Shown here: in pieces, positions 28,401 through 41,345 of the stretch
Numbering within the stretch: the stretch's first letter is position 1
Layout of the letters: the number at the start of each line of letters is the position of its first letter
NCBI GenBank assembly: GCA_013397455.1
Contig: VYZB01000077.1
Coordinates: forward strand, 1,527,074 to 1,591,073
Direction of reading: 5' to 3'
DNA length: 64,000 nt
Source of the DNA: Crotophaga sulcirostris
Taxonomy: Eukaryota > Chordata > Aves > Cuculiformes > Crotophagidae
Made by a program: the position numbers and the translations under genes
The notes under the pieces: model-generated
The model's input: the letters and a program-made list of their open reading frames with translations, nothing else
Told to the model about the DNA's origin: nothing
Databases searched by the model: none

Positions 28401-31400
28401 GCAACCAAGTAAATACTTATGTCAGTAAATTTATATTAAGAAAATATAAGCAAGCACATATTACTATGTAACCTCTAATTGACTTAAGGTAGCATTACAA
28501 ACTTTTCACTTTTAATTGACAGATGTTTTGTACAACACTGACTTGATATCTTAAATACCTTTCTGTGTATTTTGTCCTGTGGAACTTCTTGTTATACACA
28601 TAAATTGCTAGAGACATGTTACCAGCTTCAGTTCTCATTTTTAATCCACTCTTTGTTTGAGTGTGACTTACTAGGTGCTAAGTCTGTACTAGTATAAACT
28701 GAACACCAGATATCCCATCCCTGAATTTTTCTCATTGCCTTTTAAAATGCATAATAAAATAAACACTCACATTTGCTCTGTCTCATGAATTCAGAATTCA
28801 TCTTTACAAATACACAGAAAACCTTTTCTCATCTGCCTCTGTTCAAAGATGCAGGCACCTTGAACCTACATTTAAGCCTCAAGAGACACAACAGCAACTG
28901 CCAGTATCACAATGGCTGCTGCCTGTATGGCCTTCTAGTCTGACAGTGAAAGTTATTAATTGCTAAAATTTAGTCTTCTGCAGGTGTCCTTGACTGATGC
29001 TGCAAACTGCTACATGGCAGTGGACTCCAGAATTCATGTGGTGCCCAAGGGAAATGACCCTTTTTCCACATCCACTGACTGTGTTATTGTCTTAATGTTG
29101 GCTGTTATGCCCCAGTCTGTTCTCAATTCTAGCAACGTCTGTGTGACCCATTTAAATGGGTCAGGCTGAAAATAATTATAATCAGCATAGCTAATATATA
29201 CTTTAAGAAGAAATTAAGGAAAATATTTTGGTACGGTATATTCACATCTTATAATTTCAGGCATCCTAAGTTCACTGGCCAAGTTGTATTTACTGGCTAG
29301 GCCCTTGTTTTCCTCAGTAGTGACTGGAGAACGCAAGTTCCTGCCCCAAATGACCTTCTGGAAAAGCTCATGTTAACAAGTATGACCTGACTCCTGACAA
29401 AATCTATTTTTATCCATTGACTGTAGACATAAACCTGACAAACTCATTATCTAAATTAACTGGATAAATCAGATGACTAAGAGGGAGGACAAGAGGGAGT
29501 TGTACATGGGTACACCTAAGAAAACATATATAATAGGAAGTATATAATAGTTGATTACAAAGGTACAAGCACAGGTGTCAGTTTGCTGTTATCAGTTTAT
29601 ACTTTACAATATGCACTATCACATTGCTGAATTTTGAGGAGTGGCTGAAAGAACTTTGTAATTTGTACATAACAACTTGGACATTTTCCTAGCATAAGTG
29701 GCAACATAGGAGAAAATATCCAATGTGCAATAGAGAATAAGTGACTAAGCCGACAACACTGCCAGTGCAAAGGGCAAAATTATGTTCACTAGATAATAAG
29801 CCACTCAGAAAAGATGAGGCTAGTTCCAAGAAGGAAGATTCACAAATTATAGAAATTCATGGTGAGAGTTATTAATTGGAAAGCTCATTTATGAGTTCAG
29901 GTAAGTCCAAGAGTTTTGTGGACTACCTTAGAGTTAAATTAATCCATTAAGATTTGCCCATAAAAGCAGTATTTTGAATAAACACCGAGTTGAGATTACA
30001 GTATCTAGAGCTGTAGACAACTGGAGCTTGAATCTGAATTCTGAATGTCTGTGTTGAAAGGTGAGGTCGTAGAGATAGGCACTAATCAGCAGGAAATTTT
30101 AAGGGCTACCAAAGCCAAAAGCCAAAAAGTGAAACCAGAATTACAGTCTTACAGAGAATGAGGTTATGGAAGAGAAGAGGGAAGAAGGGAGGTTTTTGGC
30201 CAGAAATTAAGGAAGTAGCTTCTGCCATTCTACACCACAGCTACATTTATCATCATTTACCAGAAAGAGAGGTGATGGCTTTAATTTCTAAGGAAGAAAC
30301 AAACTCAGGGGGCAGCTTTGTGAGTCACAAGCACAAGAATGGGACTCCTAGCCATACCTGAAGATGAAAAGCCTTGTGTACAGACCAAAATGAGAGTGCC
30401 GCAGTGGGCCCCAAGACATCCTCTCTAAAAGCCAGAACCTGGAAAAGCCAAGGGCTTGGCATATCTCACATGAACCAACCTATGTCTATGGATCTGGTTA
30501 GTGAAGAAGAAACTGTACAGAGAAATTAAAGAGGGGTTTCCTTTTTCTTCAAAATGTAGTATTTCTATAGTTTTTTTCTAATACCTGACAGTAGGAAATT
30601 AAACCTGGCAATAAATACTCCTCTGTGAAGTCTAAACCTTCAGGATTGTAAGAGGAGAAACAGGAAAGTAAAGCTGACAGACAAAAAGAATAAGAATATT
30701 GAAAGACAAAAGCTGTAACACCTAAAAGCTCCACCATTTTCCTTAATCCATGATAACTTCAAGTGCATAAAACGTGTTTGAGGGGGATATTTACATTGGC
30801 CTAAATGTGTCTTTCATCACTGTTCATCAAATAGTACAGGAAGTTAAAAGAGGCATTTTAAATAAGTATTTTATTAAGTGCCTCCAATAAGTTTATATTC
30901 ACTCATGTTTCTTGCACCTTGCATACCCAAAATAATTAAAATTCAGGACTTTTTGCCAACATCTTTCATCTCAGTTTTACAATGGAAATAAAATGATCTC
31001 TGTAATAATTATAATTATAATGTTATAGCAAAGCCACCACAGAATGTTAAGCATATGGTATCTTAAATTATTCCTGGACATGTGCCTTTCAGCAAACAAA
31101 AGTTTTCTGTCACCATTAATTCAGTGCCTGCGGGAAGTACTGCTGAGTATTTTACTAACTATTCAACTATTAATTTCTCTCCCGAATCTTGGTGGGTTTT
31201 CTACATATAGTTATACTCTCAGGTTCAAAAATTACTTCTTACTTCACCTGCCTCACCTACTTAGTGTAATCAAATTAATTCCCTTCTTAATATCACTTTA
31301 AAAACTTGTATTTATCAGGTATAGCAGTATTACTCGGTAAAGCAAGCATTTTTATTAAATATGCCCTATCAAAAGGCTGATGAATCAAATAGAGTTAAGC

Positions 31401-31908
31401 TGTGAATGAAAAAAATTATTACTTGCAGATAATATGAAAAAAGATCTACATTTCCATCAAAATCTGACTTAATTTACCCTTGGCATAAGCAGATAATAAT
31501 CCATGTGCTTACATGGAACAATAATTGGAAAGGCCAGGAGTGATTTTGTCCCTGAAGACATATTAAGCATGTCTTAATAGACTGTCTTAATACAATATGA
31601 TTTCTCATTTTAAAATAAATTTTAAAACGTGTTTACCTTATAAAAATTCCACACTGAAAGAGATGAACTAGAAAAATCCACTTCAGCTTCCCAGTGTCAG
31701 GACCTTCCCAGTCATTTTTAAACCATTCATAACTGAATATCTCAGTTACTAATGAAGAAAGACTTCTAAAACACAGTATCAGTATACCCCAATGATACTG
31801 TCCTTGGCTTAAATATTTACAAGCTACCCAAAAGTCCACTCCAGTATCAACTACATAAATTATAATTCCACCAGCTAAAAAAATTAAGTTTTGCTTAGTA
31901 AATTTCAT
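21757..31908 (-). CDS. XKR9: XK-related protein 9, caspase-activated phospholipid scramblase (three coding exons)
   Basis: Joining 31908-31637, 23690-23467 and 22400-21757 on the minus strand gives 1140 nt, that is 379 residues and a stop. The human protein is about 373 residues. The start MKFTKQN matches the mammalian N-terminus. Hydrophobic segments span the chain as expected for the multi-pass XK family, beginning at about residues 8-30 and 40-60. The family signature VDYQISLRKSLPDK lies at about residues 181-194, and HFHP follows the last membrane segment. The C-terminal tail contains DEADG, with the caspase-3-type cleavage point after about Asp359; in the family, cutting there switches on phosphatidylserine exposure at the plasma membrane of apoptotic cells. 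Exon phases are consistent (AG/A and T/AT split codons), and all splice sites are GT/AG. The 5' noncoding exons were not located; the promoter may be shared with LACTB2. No break or frameshift is seen. Confidence 0.93.
22401..23466 (-). other. XKR9: XKR9 intron between coding exons 2 and 3
   Basis: The donor is GTGAGT (23466-23461) and the acceptor TTTAG (ending 22401). The intron is 1066 bases long. No repeat or other gene is visible inside it. Confidence 0.85.
23467..23690 (-). CDS. XKR9: XKR9 coding exon 2
   Basis: The exon is 224 nt. The acceptor AG lies at 23692-23691 after a run of eight T on the minus strand. The exon starts by completing the split Arg codon, then RYWFALKYGCQAAFK, matching the RYWFALKRGYHAAFK-type segment of mammalian XKR9. 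Further on, TDINMLRVFKTFLE and TPQLFVQIYIL follow the family pattern of a helix with a PQL motif. Confidence 0.93.
28220..28239. repeat. perfect 20-bp palindrome
   Basis: ATACCCTGCATGCAGGGTAT reads the same on both strands, with no spacer. It follows an A run and lies in the large XKR9 intron. Its function is unknown; it could be a dimeric protein binding site or chance. Confidence 0.9.
29144..29163. repeat. perfect 20-bp palindrome with nuclear-receptor-like half-sites
   Basis: TGACCCATTTAAATGGGTCA is its own reverse complement. The outer six bases on each side (TGACCC and GGGTCA) match the RGGTCA half-site of nuclear receptors as an everted repeat with an 8-base spacer. Occupancy is only a guess. 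Confidence 0.9.
31637..31908 (-). CDS. XKR9: XKR9 coding exon 1 (start codon)
   Basis: The ATG is at 31908-31906 and the donor GTAAAC directly after 31637. The exon encodes 90 residues plus two bases of the next codon. The start was chosen because MKFTKQN aligns with the N-terminus of the mammalian protein, and EIFSYEWFKNDW matches the conserved CFSYSWFKAD-type stretch. Untranslated sequence continues upstream, but its acceptor is unclear. Confidence 0.92.
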
Positions 31909-34900
31909 TATGCATTAGACTATCACTGTTGTCATTCCCTCCTCACTTCATGTGAAGGACAGTCAGAATTAACCTAAATGCTTTCCTACAGCGCAGTCTT
32001 TTTCCTGATGGTAGCACCTGCTCATAGTGTTTTATACAAAGGAGAGCTGGGTTATGTATTTTTATTATGGCAAAGGGGCTTGCATTTTTCTGGATTCTTG
32101 GTTTAAATATTAAATTATCCACACTGATACATGTGTATTCTTGAAAAGAGAAATGCAAATTGTCTTTTTAATTGGTGGAGTCATTCTTCATTACTGGTTC
32201 CTAAAAAGAAGAAGAAAGGAAGATAGGCAGTAAAAATATTCTGTTTTAAAGTCTCATACAGAGTTTCATATATATGAAAATATGACTGTTTAAACAAGCA
32301 CATACAAAATGCAGAATGTACTGAGATATCTGTGAACAATCAGCCCAAGAGAAGCTGCACCTCTGAACCTGCTAAGGTCACCCACCCTCCCAACCACAGT
32401 GACTCTCCGCTTACCAAGCAGCTGTTAAAATAATTCTTAATAGTTGCAAAATACTAAGAAACAAGCTGACCTCTACCAACTTATAAGCTTACAGAGAAAA
32501 AGATTGGTTCCTTCCCAGAACTTCCTTAACTTCTGAGCTATTCTACCTTATTGTGCACAACACAACGCACTGAGAAAACTCCTGCCTTGGGTACACACCA
32601 CTGTAAGACAGTACACATAATCATGTCATTTCCAACTGTGTAACTCCATTTGTGTGTGTACATCTAGTCGTTTTATTATTTCTGCTTAGTTTTCCATATG
32701 CAGCAAGAAAGTGGTGAACAGGATTGCAGCTTTCCTGTTAAAGAGACTTGTAAGTAGCCAGATCTGAACCCCAGTCTATACCTCTTTGGGAAATGTCTCC
32801 CAAGCTACCCACAGATGACCTAACCACGTTGTCTACTACAAATAGAAAATTAATTCATAGCCCAAACTATTTTTACATTACCTAACATTGCAAGGATTCT
32901 TGTGATCTCTTTGAGTAGTACTTACACATCTCTCCTGTGTAGATCTGAGCTATTTGCCAGGTTGAAACAGAAAAGATAACAAGACAGTACGTTCTTTGTC
33001 TCACTCAGTTCCACCTTTGCAAATCTACAAACATTAAAATGACAAAGTCCCTTATTTTATTTGTATATCTTACAAAGAAACTGCTGGCAACAATCCCAAA
33101 GGATAGAATGCAGGACATGCCAAAACACTGAGTTTGGGCCGATGCCAGCACCAAACAGCAGGAGACAGTAAGCAGGGAACAGCTGCACCAGGGAGCTCAG
33201 GGCAGGGGAAGGGCATGCAGAGGCAGGTCTCCTTCGGATTTTTGTGAATTTAGGTACGCTGCCACAGGGGAATGAAGTAAGACAATTGGGTAATGTCACA
33301 TAAACAAAGCTTTTGAAAGGTAATGACTGTTCTTCACTTGTGTTGGCTGAGCTAGTCTATGCTGTGATCCAAGTACAAATACGAAAAGACAACTTAAGCT
33401 CTTGATTTCCTAATGAAGACAAGTGGGAACATAGAAGCTTAAAAAAGGTGCTGGATGTCTAAACACTTTTTTTTAAATCTGGGCCTTAGCTATTTCTGGC
33501 TTCTTGTTCTATCTGCTACTTATGTTTCATGTCCTGGCCCAGAAGAGGTAAGAAAGATCAGGTGATCTTACAGCTACGAGAGCTGGAATCCTTTCACTGT
33601 TCGTTCCTGTCCTCTCCAATAAAATGCCACAAATCTCTTTCAAATCACTAATGCAATTTATATCCAATTCACAGAAATTCAGGGAAGTAGACTTCAGTAC
33701 AGAGTCCAGTATATACCATACTTTGTGTTTACAGATGTTTCATATCTGAAAACTTGTGTATGAATCAACTTAAGAGTTTATTACTAGGGTTCATTCAAAA
33801 AAATTTCCAAGGAAACTTTGTCAAGCTGTATAATTTTTTTGTGAAAAAAAACATTATGCATGGTTTTTAGAACAGATTAAAAAAAAAAAAACAAACCTGA
33901 ACAGCTTCACTATTTGACTGTAGCAGGAAACACAACAGTAAAAGCTAAGTCAATAACCAGAATCAAACAGAAAGTTCTTTGGATAAGCATTTTATGGCCA
34001 AAGTAGGTAGTACACCAAGGTTCATATTTAATGAGTAATACTCCACTAGACGTTTGAGTGGCAAGGAGTAGCCTCTAATTTTGTAGCTGAAATGAATAAA
34101 CATGATAACTGGATTCCTCCCTCTTTACAACTTCCCTATCTTGTTGTATCTGAGCACTTAACAAAGAGGAATTATCTCATTATCATATTATCCCTAATAA
34201 GAAAGGAAGTTTTACAGTTTATCCCCAAACTCCTCTAAAACAACAGTACAAAGAGTAGCTGTGAGCCATGTGATTCTCTATTTCTGATATGCACCCTGTC
34301 CAAACTGCTGCCGTGCCAGCAGTCTGCAGATCTGTCTGGACATCTTGGTAGTATATGAAGCCATAGGGTAAGCTCCAGTAAAGGAGAAGCCACACATTAT
34401 CAAGCATGTCAGTTTGTTTACAGACCCACAATTACCTTGAACCAGGAATCTAGTCTTGAAAGAGCCTTGCAATGGTTGCTAAGACACAGGATTTACATTT
34501 TTCTCATGGTAACCTAAAAAAAAGATCTCTCATACACTCACAAATCTGTATTCCTTAATGTCCAATGTCTTATTTCCAAGCCCAAGTACAAATGCCTGCT
34601 CACAGGTGCACATAAAATCTCTGTTGGAGATTCTTAATATTCCCTACATTTTACGCATGATAGCACTCCAAAGAGCATCGTGGTCTCATGTACCAGGTAG
34701 GGGAAAATTGAGTGCAACAAGTCAAATGTCTTGCATTACTCAGAATTATATTGTCCTTGGTTTAATTAACCATATGATATCTAACATGACAGGAGCAAGA
34801 AGAGTAAAGTGTCTGTCAGTCAACATAAATATAAGCTTGCTTGAAAAACTAACAAACATTTAGAGAATCATTTTATGATAAAGCAGAAAAAATAAAACGT

Positions 34901-35519
34901 GATTAGCAAGTCCTTCAGTTCTCACAATACATTTAAAATGCAATTACAAAGTGCAGACTTACCTTAATACTGACCATGGACAGAAATGTTTCGCTTTAAA
35001 AAACTGTAGATTTGCATCCATCCAGCCATACCTTTACAAGACATGCAATCCAAGAAAAGTTAAAGGCCTTACTGATATAACACAACGTGAAATTAAAATC
35101 ATGCGGAAACCATGTGACACAGTTAATGATTTGCTAGCTGTCAAGAGCTGTCATTCTTATGAATATATTATAAAGATTCTGTTTAGAAGTCCCTGTATGT
35201 ATTTAATATTAATTTTAATATACTATAAAATTCCCTTCAATTAATGAATTTCACACTTTACTCCATAAAACAGGGGAAAAAAAGTACCACTCTGTATGTT
35301 TATGTATCTGTGTATGTATGTTCAAACTTTGACTTTAGTTTGTTAGACTTGTTCAGCAAAAGCCAGTAGATATTTGTGGAAACATACATGTATACGTGTA
35401 TGTTTATATGTATATGTCTGTTCTTATATATATTGATGTATTTATTGGTATACGTATTTATATATCTCAAAGATTTATGAAAAAAGAACAACCATTTTGG
35501 CTACAGTTGAAATCTCTAG
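31909..35519. other. intergenic sequence or XKR9 5' intron, nothing recognised
   Basis: This lies upstream of the XKR9 start codon. It may hold XKR9 5' noncoding exons or be intron, but I could not place any. An A run is at about 33880-33891, and a degenerate TATG/TGTA-rich simple sequence lies at about 35295-35470. No gene was recognised. Confidence 0.5.
35295..35470. repeat. degenerate TATG/TGTA-rich simple sequence
   Basis: Repeated tatg, tgta and tata units (gtatgtttatgtatctgtg, gtatgtttatatgtatatg) make up this stretch, directly before a CR1 insertion. It is an imperfect microsatellite-like tract. Confidence 0.6.
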
Positions 35520-35907
35520 TTGTTTAGCCTGGAGAAGAGGAGGTTCAGGGGAGACCTTATTGCTCTCTACAACTACCTAAAAGGAGGTTGTAGTCAGGCA
35601 GGGGTTGGTCTCTTCTCCCAGGCGACCAGTGACAGAACAAGAGGACATGGACTCAAGCTTCATTGGGGAGGTTTAGGCTTGATATTAGGAAAAAATTATT
35701 CACTGAAAGAGTGACTGGCCATTGGAATGCGCTGCCCAGGGAGGCGGTAGAGTCACCATCCCAGGAAGTGTTTAAGAGGAGATTGGATGAGGTACTTAGT
35801 GCCATGTTTTAGATGAGTTGGTGTTAGTGTTGGGTTATAGGTTGGACTCGATGATCTCAAAGGTCCTTTCCAACCTTGTAATACTTTGATACTGTGATAC
35901 TGTGATA
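35520..35907 (+). mobile_element. CR1 LINE 3' fragment, plus orientation
   Basis: It begins with the CR1 landmark tagcctggagaagagg, continues through ggttggactcgatgatctc and ggtcctttccaacc, and ends in the 8-9-bp repeat tail atactgtgatactgtgata. It is 5'-truncated, as usual for CR1, and noncoding. Confidence 0.92.
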
Positions 35908-38045
35908 AGTACAAAAAGTTTTTCTGTGCAATGATACCTGAAGAGCGTGCGTGTGTCCAGGGATAAGTGATTAATGTCATTTTCCTCTAGTAAAACTACA
36001 GGCATTTGCAAGAGTCTGCTCCAGATGAGCTATAGGCATTCAAAACACATTTTTATGCATGTTTTATGCAAGGAGCAAGTGTTGTGATTCAGCCTCTGTG
36101 ACTGTGCCGCACAGGATAATGCACACCCTCAGCCAGAGTAGCCTTTCCTAGCTTTTAGGATACAATCCTATCAGTGACTTCACAGTGAACATACCAGTGC
36201 CTGCCTTCCTGCTCCTTCCTGCTTCCCCCTTATAGACTAGAAACATCCTAATCCTAAGAAGTTCTTGCAGTGCTTGAAATACTATTATTTTCATATCATC
36301 ACTTGTAGAACAGAATCAATGAATGAAGTTAATTTTTCGAAGCTGAAAAGACAGAATTGAACCAGGAATTCTGCAGTACTGCTTTGGATTCAGGCACTAA
36401 GTGCTTCATTCCTGTGAGACAACACATTGGGAAAACACTTAGGACACCACTGGGGCAATGCATTACCCATAACAGTCTTCTGAACAGAGGTCTTTCTGAC
36501 TGTGCAAAATCTGTGAGGATTCAAAGACAGCAGACCTACAGCATGCATGCCCAACACGCTCTTCCTAATGGCTGTGAGTATCATGATTGCACTAACTAAA
36601 AATGTAGTTGTATACTGCTCCACAGTAAAATCCTGGTGACTCACAGAAGCAGCTCAGCGATTACAATGACACCTGTTTTGTCCTGTAAATGATCAAATGA
36701 ATACAAGCACTGTTAGAATATAGCTTTTGCGGACAATATTTCTTTCAACATTGGACTACGTTACTGTGTGCTTTTGCAGCAAACTGAACATCTGATATCA
36801 GTATAAACCTATGTAATCTTTGCCAAGAAAAACAAAAGTGATTCATGATGCCCATCCTGTCTTGTATTCTCCTGACTTGATTCTTCCATTTGCATAAAAT
36901 CCACTGTAATGGACGGTAGCAAACTCACTGTGGACTAGACTATCTACCCTTAGCAGCTTTTACCAAGGCTGCCTTTCTCCATAGATGTGGGCCAGATTTG
37001 AAAAGCAACTGCCCTCTAGTGCAACATACATTTTTTTTAATTCCTAAAAGATATCTCCTTATCTTACATAATTATTAATATCGTTCCATTAAAATTTTTG
37101 CTCATCAGAGATATGTTCTCCAAGAATTATAAAAATACACATAACTTAGCAGCAGAGCAAGAAATACATTATATACTGAGTTTGGTATATAGTTTAAATA
37201 CTTATAGCTCCATCTCAGATTTTTTAAAATTGTAATAGGCTTTGCAAGCTATTTGCCCAAATAGTGACTAAGTTCCTCAAGCTTTAACAGAGGTCATCAG
37301 CCAAGTCACAAATTCATTGCTGTGACCTTTGTTACTATTAAAAAATGACAAAAACTCTAGAGCACAAAGAGTGTACACAAGATTTGTGTATCTGATTCTT
37401 GGACTGTAAATCAAGAAACTCATGAGCTAAATTACTGGCTGGACAATTTACTTGTTTTCTAGTTAGACTTGTCATCAAAGAAAGCACATCTCTAAACTGT
37501 GACAAAACTCCTATGATATTCAGTACATACCTTGTTATTTGCTTCCACATGGGGTTGGAAGGACTTTTGTTCTCTGCTTTGATTAATGTTAACAGGACAT
37601 TTGATATTTTATCTTTGGAACAGTCAACTTATTCCAGATCCTCAGTAGGACTAGCATAGAAATAAACAGGATAAAACACTGACCTGAAAAAAAAAACGGG
37701 ATTCCTGAAGATTGATTGTGTAAGTCTCTCGTTACAACTGATATTTAACCTTTACAGTCAATGAATGGTTTTGCCATTGGTATTAATGGAAGTTAGAGAA
37801 AAAAATGTATGGCTTCAAAGATTATCGGCTGATGACTTCCTCTCAATGTAACAGCTTCATCTGCATCTTCATGAATTACTCCAATATACTTGCACAAACT
37901 GACAACAGCTTTCTACCACCACTGCTACTTGGTACCCTGCTATGACAGAACCCCTGGTCACCTGTCCAGTGAACACAAAAGTTGACCTCACATGGAGTAT
38001 TTATGCTCTGAGCATCACTAACGTACAGATGTTTAGGAGAATCTC
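35908..38045. other. gene-free stretch between two CR1 copies
   Basis: No exon, RNA gene or known repeat was recognised. The region 36350-36640 has short open frames on both strands but no family match. Confidence 0.5.
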
Positions 38046-38463
38046 ACAAAGTCACCAAACACCTGAGGTTGGAAGGGACTTCTGGAGCTCATCTTGGTCC
38101 AACCCCCCTTGCTCAAGTAGAGCCACCCAGAGCAGGACTGTGTCCATATGGCTTTTGAGTGTCTCCGGGGAGGGAAAATTAGCCTCTCTGGGCAACCTGT
38201 GCCAGTGCTTGGTTACTCTCACAGTGAAAGTTTTTCCTGATGTTCAGAGGGAACCTCGTGTGTTTCAGTGTGTGCCCATTGCCTCTGGTCCTGTCACTGG
38301 GCACCACTGAAACAACCCTGGCTCCATCCTCTATGTACTCTCCCTTCAGGTATTTATAGACATTGATGAGATCCCCCCGAGCCTTCTCTTCTCCAGGCTA
38401 AACAGTCCCAGCTCTCTCAGCCTTTCCTCATGGAAGACGTGCCTCAGTCCCTCCGTTATCCCC
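38046..38463 (-). mobile_element. CR1 LINE 3' fragment, minus orientation
   Basis: It contains the antisense CR1 landmarks ggttggaagggacttctgg, tgggcaacctgtgccagtg, ttcctgatgttcagaggg and cttctcttctccaggctaa, with the element 3' end at the left. It is a truncated copy. Confidence 0.92.
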
Positions 38464-40100
38464 CACTAAACATGTGCAAACCAGCTGATCTGGCTTTCTG
38501 TATTTTCTACATAATGCTCCCTCTTAAAGTAGGAATTTTGTGGTGTTCATTCCCTCTGTGAAATCTGCTTCACCTCTTTTCAGTTTAATGCTTCTTTACT
38601 TATTCCTGTACCAGGTAATAAGCATAAAAACACAGTAGAAATTCTGCAAGTACCAAGACATATACGCATATCTTACTTAAAATATGTTTCATAAATAGCT
38701 GCAAGAATTATATTAAATTAACATGAAAACCTATATACCAAAAATTCTCTCAAAAAGACTTTCATGTACCAATGTCTATAAAGATAAGTATCTCAAGAAA
38801 TTTTCTATGTACTATTCAACTGTCTAATGATCATAGAATTACATGCTTGCACTTACATCTATTAGGCTATTACAGAGCCACAGTGGAGAAGCATTTATCC
38901 TCAACAATTATGCTTAAAATGGGGAAGAAAGCCAATTGCCACTACACAAAGATTTCTAAAAATACAAACAGTGACTGTGTGGAATTTTCAAAAATACCAA
39001 ATTGCATTTTATGTATCTCATAGTTGTAGAAAATTACTACTCCATCAAATATCACATTATATATCACCAAAAATCTCACTTTAGGTTTATGGAAACTCAG
39101 TGGGTTTTGTTTTTCTTTTTTCACTCATAGTCTAATATTCCCTGCTTCAGAATATTTCCTACCCTCAAAATTGTGTCTTAACAACATAAAAGAGACAGTG
39201 AACTAGAAGAATCTAAGGCCGCACAGTCATATTTGCTTGTATAACATCAGAAAGTATAGCAGCAAGACTTCTACTACGTGCCTATAACCCCTGTATTACA
39301 AGAAAAATAGCAGACTTTTTAGATCTATAGGCTTGCGCAGGAAATGAAGATGGTAGAAGAGCAGAAGGGAGAACCTGTAGTTCGTTCTCTGCAGACACCC
39401 ACTGCTGCCACCCAGAGACAAAACTGATTCACAGCTCCTCCCTAATACTAGAAAAAATACTTTTCCCACAGGACAGTGCGAGTAGAAACAAGTATTCCTG
39501 AGGAATAAGTTTACAGATCCTCAAACAATTCTTAATTTAGAAAAAAAAAAAGTCTTGTGATGTTGAAAATAACTGGCACCTTACAACTTCTGAGTTATCA
39601 ATGACATAAAACTTCAGGGAGACCATTTCAGAAATCTTTAAACTTTCAGAATTTTCTTGGAAATAGAAAACCACTGAAATACACAACTTGCCTTTGCTTA
39701 AGTAGTACCTTCTTCTAATGATACAGCAACTAAACTTTATCTAAGGACTGAAAATGGTTTTAACGTACCACCAAATAGGTATACACATGTGCTACAAAAT
39801 CATCATAATACAGTACTTTACGAAAACTTATGATTCGGTAAGCAAGTTCAGGTCTAGTCACAGTTTCTTATAAAAAACAGACAGGAAGATGATATGGGAA
39901 GAGACAGGAATATTGTATATAAGGGTGTCTTGCTTACTTGAGTAGTATTCATGTACACAAAAATGCTTCCTTTCTTTGACCCGAAACATCCTTTCTGTTG
40001 TCTATAGTTCGTGCTTTCACGAGCTTGAAAATAAAAAAATAGATTTAAAGAGTTTACATACCAAATAAGTTTTGTTTTATCAGCTAAATGAAAGAAATTA
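38464..40100. other. gene-free AT-rich stretch
   Basis: Nothing was recognised apart from an A run at about 39540-39551. Short open frames lack family signatures. Confidence 0.5.
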
Positions 40101-40149
40101 GCTTGAAGGCCTAAATATACAGGGATGGCCAGTATCTGTACTGTGACAC

Positions 40150-40760
40150 AGTTTTGGTCTGTGGTTTTTGTGATGCCTGGCAATTAACAGCTGCAATCGA
40201 AGTTCCTTGCCCAAGAGTAGGTTTTTTGAAATCGCTGTGTAATACAGGCCTGCACAACGTACTGTCGGCAACACTCTTGGGTGTCACAGAACAAACTGTT
40301 TGGCTGAACGGGGGACTGCAAGGTAATGCATACTGTTTGCATCACTGAAGGGTCAGCTAGCACTTCGAGTGTACTAACTGTAGCTAAATTTGCGCTGATG
40401 AAACCGCCTAGAGGCAAGCATGCTTGGCCCCTGCACAGTGACCATGCAGTGCTGCCGTCTGGCCAGGCAGCTGAAAGGCACCATTTTGTTGTCTGGCCAT
40501 GGAGGCCAGCTGAAAGTCTGGAGCCAAGAGTCTGGAGTCAAGAGTTGACACCGCAGCATGGTTAAGCAGGAAGCAAAGCCGATGTCAGAGCTTCCTCCCT
40601 ACCTCATGCCGTCCTCTGCCTCGCACTGCTCAGGCAGCCAAAGGCATCAGGTGGGTCTGTGGCAGATTGAGAACCAGCAATGGGAGAAGAAGAGACAGTG
40701 CTAGAGAGGGGAACAGCAGTTTGTGCATGGCAAGATGCAGACCTTTGTTACTATGTTGAA
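40150..40760. other. unidentified GC-richer patch with CpGs
   Basis: Base composition and CpG content rise sharply against AT-rich flanks. Overlapping frames of 60-80 codons are open on both strands (for example 40184-40417 minus and 40326-40565 plus), which suggests GC-driven openness more than coding. The string caggcctgcacaacg (from about 40240) resembles terminal repeats of hAT/Charlie elements, but I did not find a partner end. Alternatives are an old retroviral LTR, a noncoding first exon of XKR9 or a lncRNA. No function is assigned. Confidence 0.3.
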
Positions 40761-40817
40761 GTCTTTAATAGCTCATCTCCCAGCACATATTGCATGTATT
40801 ACTTGCACACATTAGAG

Positions 40818-40852
40818 TTCACAGTATTACAAGGTTGGAAAGGACCTCTGAG
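40818..40852 (-). mobile_element. short CR1 3'-end fragment, minus orientation
   Basis: About 35 bases match the CR1 3' end in antisense (acaaggttggaaaggacctc). The rest of the element is missing. Confidence 0.6.
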
Positions 40853-41345
40853 TTTAAGCAAACAAAAAAAAATATTGAAGTTTCATGAAGGTATAAATCA
40901 CATATAAGTGTTGCAACTCCGTTTTCATATAATGAAAAATCATTTAAGCAAAAAAATATGCTACCACTAAACAATTTTGCGCTTTTTATTGCTATGATAA
41001 CCTTATAAATTTACATTTATTTGTTACAGGTAATATACAGAGTCTCACACAGGTATAAATCAGATAATATTTGAAATTCTAATATGGGTAAAGTTGCCCA
41101 TAGTAATATTATCTGCTTTAATTTCAGCTTAAATTATCTTTATTCTTCATTTACAGGTACTTTAAGGAGAGAAGAAGTCTGCCGTAACTTCTCTAACAAT
41201 GACAGTTGAAAGACAATTAATCAGGGGTTTCAGGGGGGACACTGCAAAGGCAAACAGGTGAATTTCAGCACTTGCAGGATCTGGAATGAATGCTGTTTGA
41301 AACACAGTATTACTACCTGGATGACAGTGACAAAATTTCACAAGT

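Larger units (their letters stand above)
23691..31636 (-). other. XKR9: XKR9 intron between coding exons 1 and 2
   Basis: The intron is about 7.9 kb, with donor GTAAAC (31636-31631) and the acceptor directly before 23690. It holds no recognisable exon or full transposon. A duplicated TA-rich stretch lies at about 24090-24137, and two perfect 20-bp palindromes occur at 28220-28239 and 29144-29163. Confidence 0.8.
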
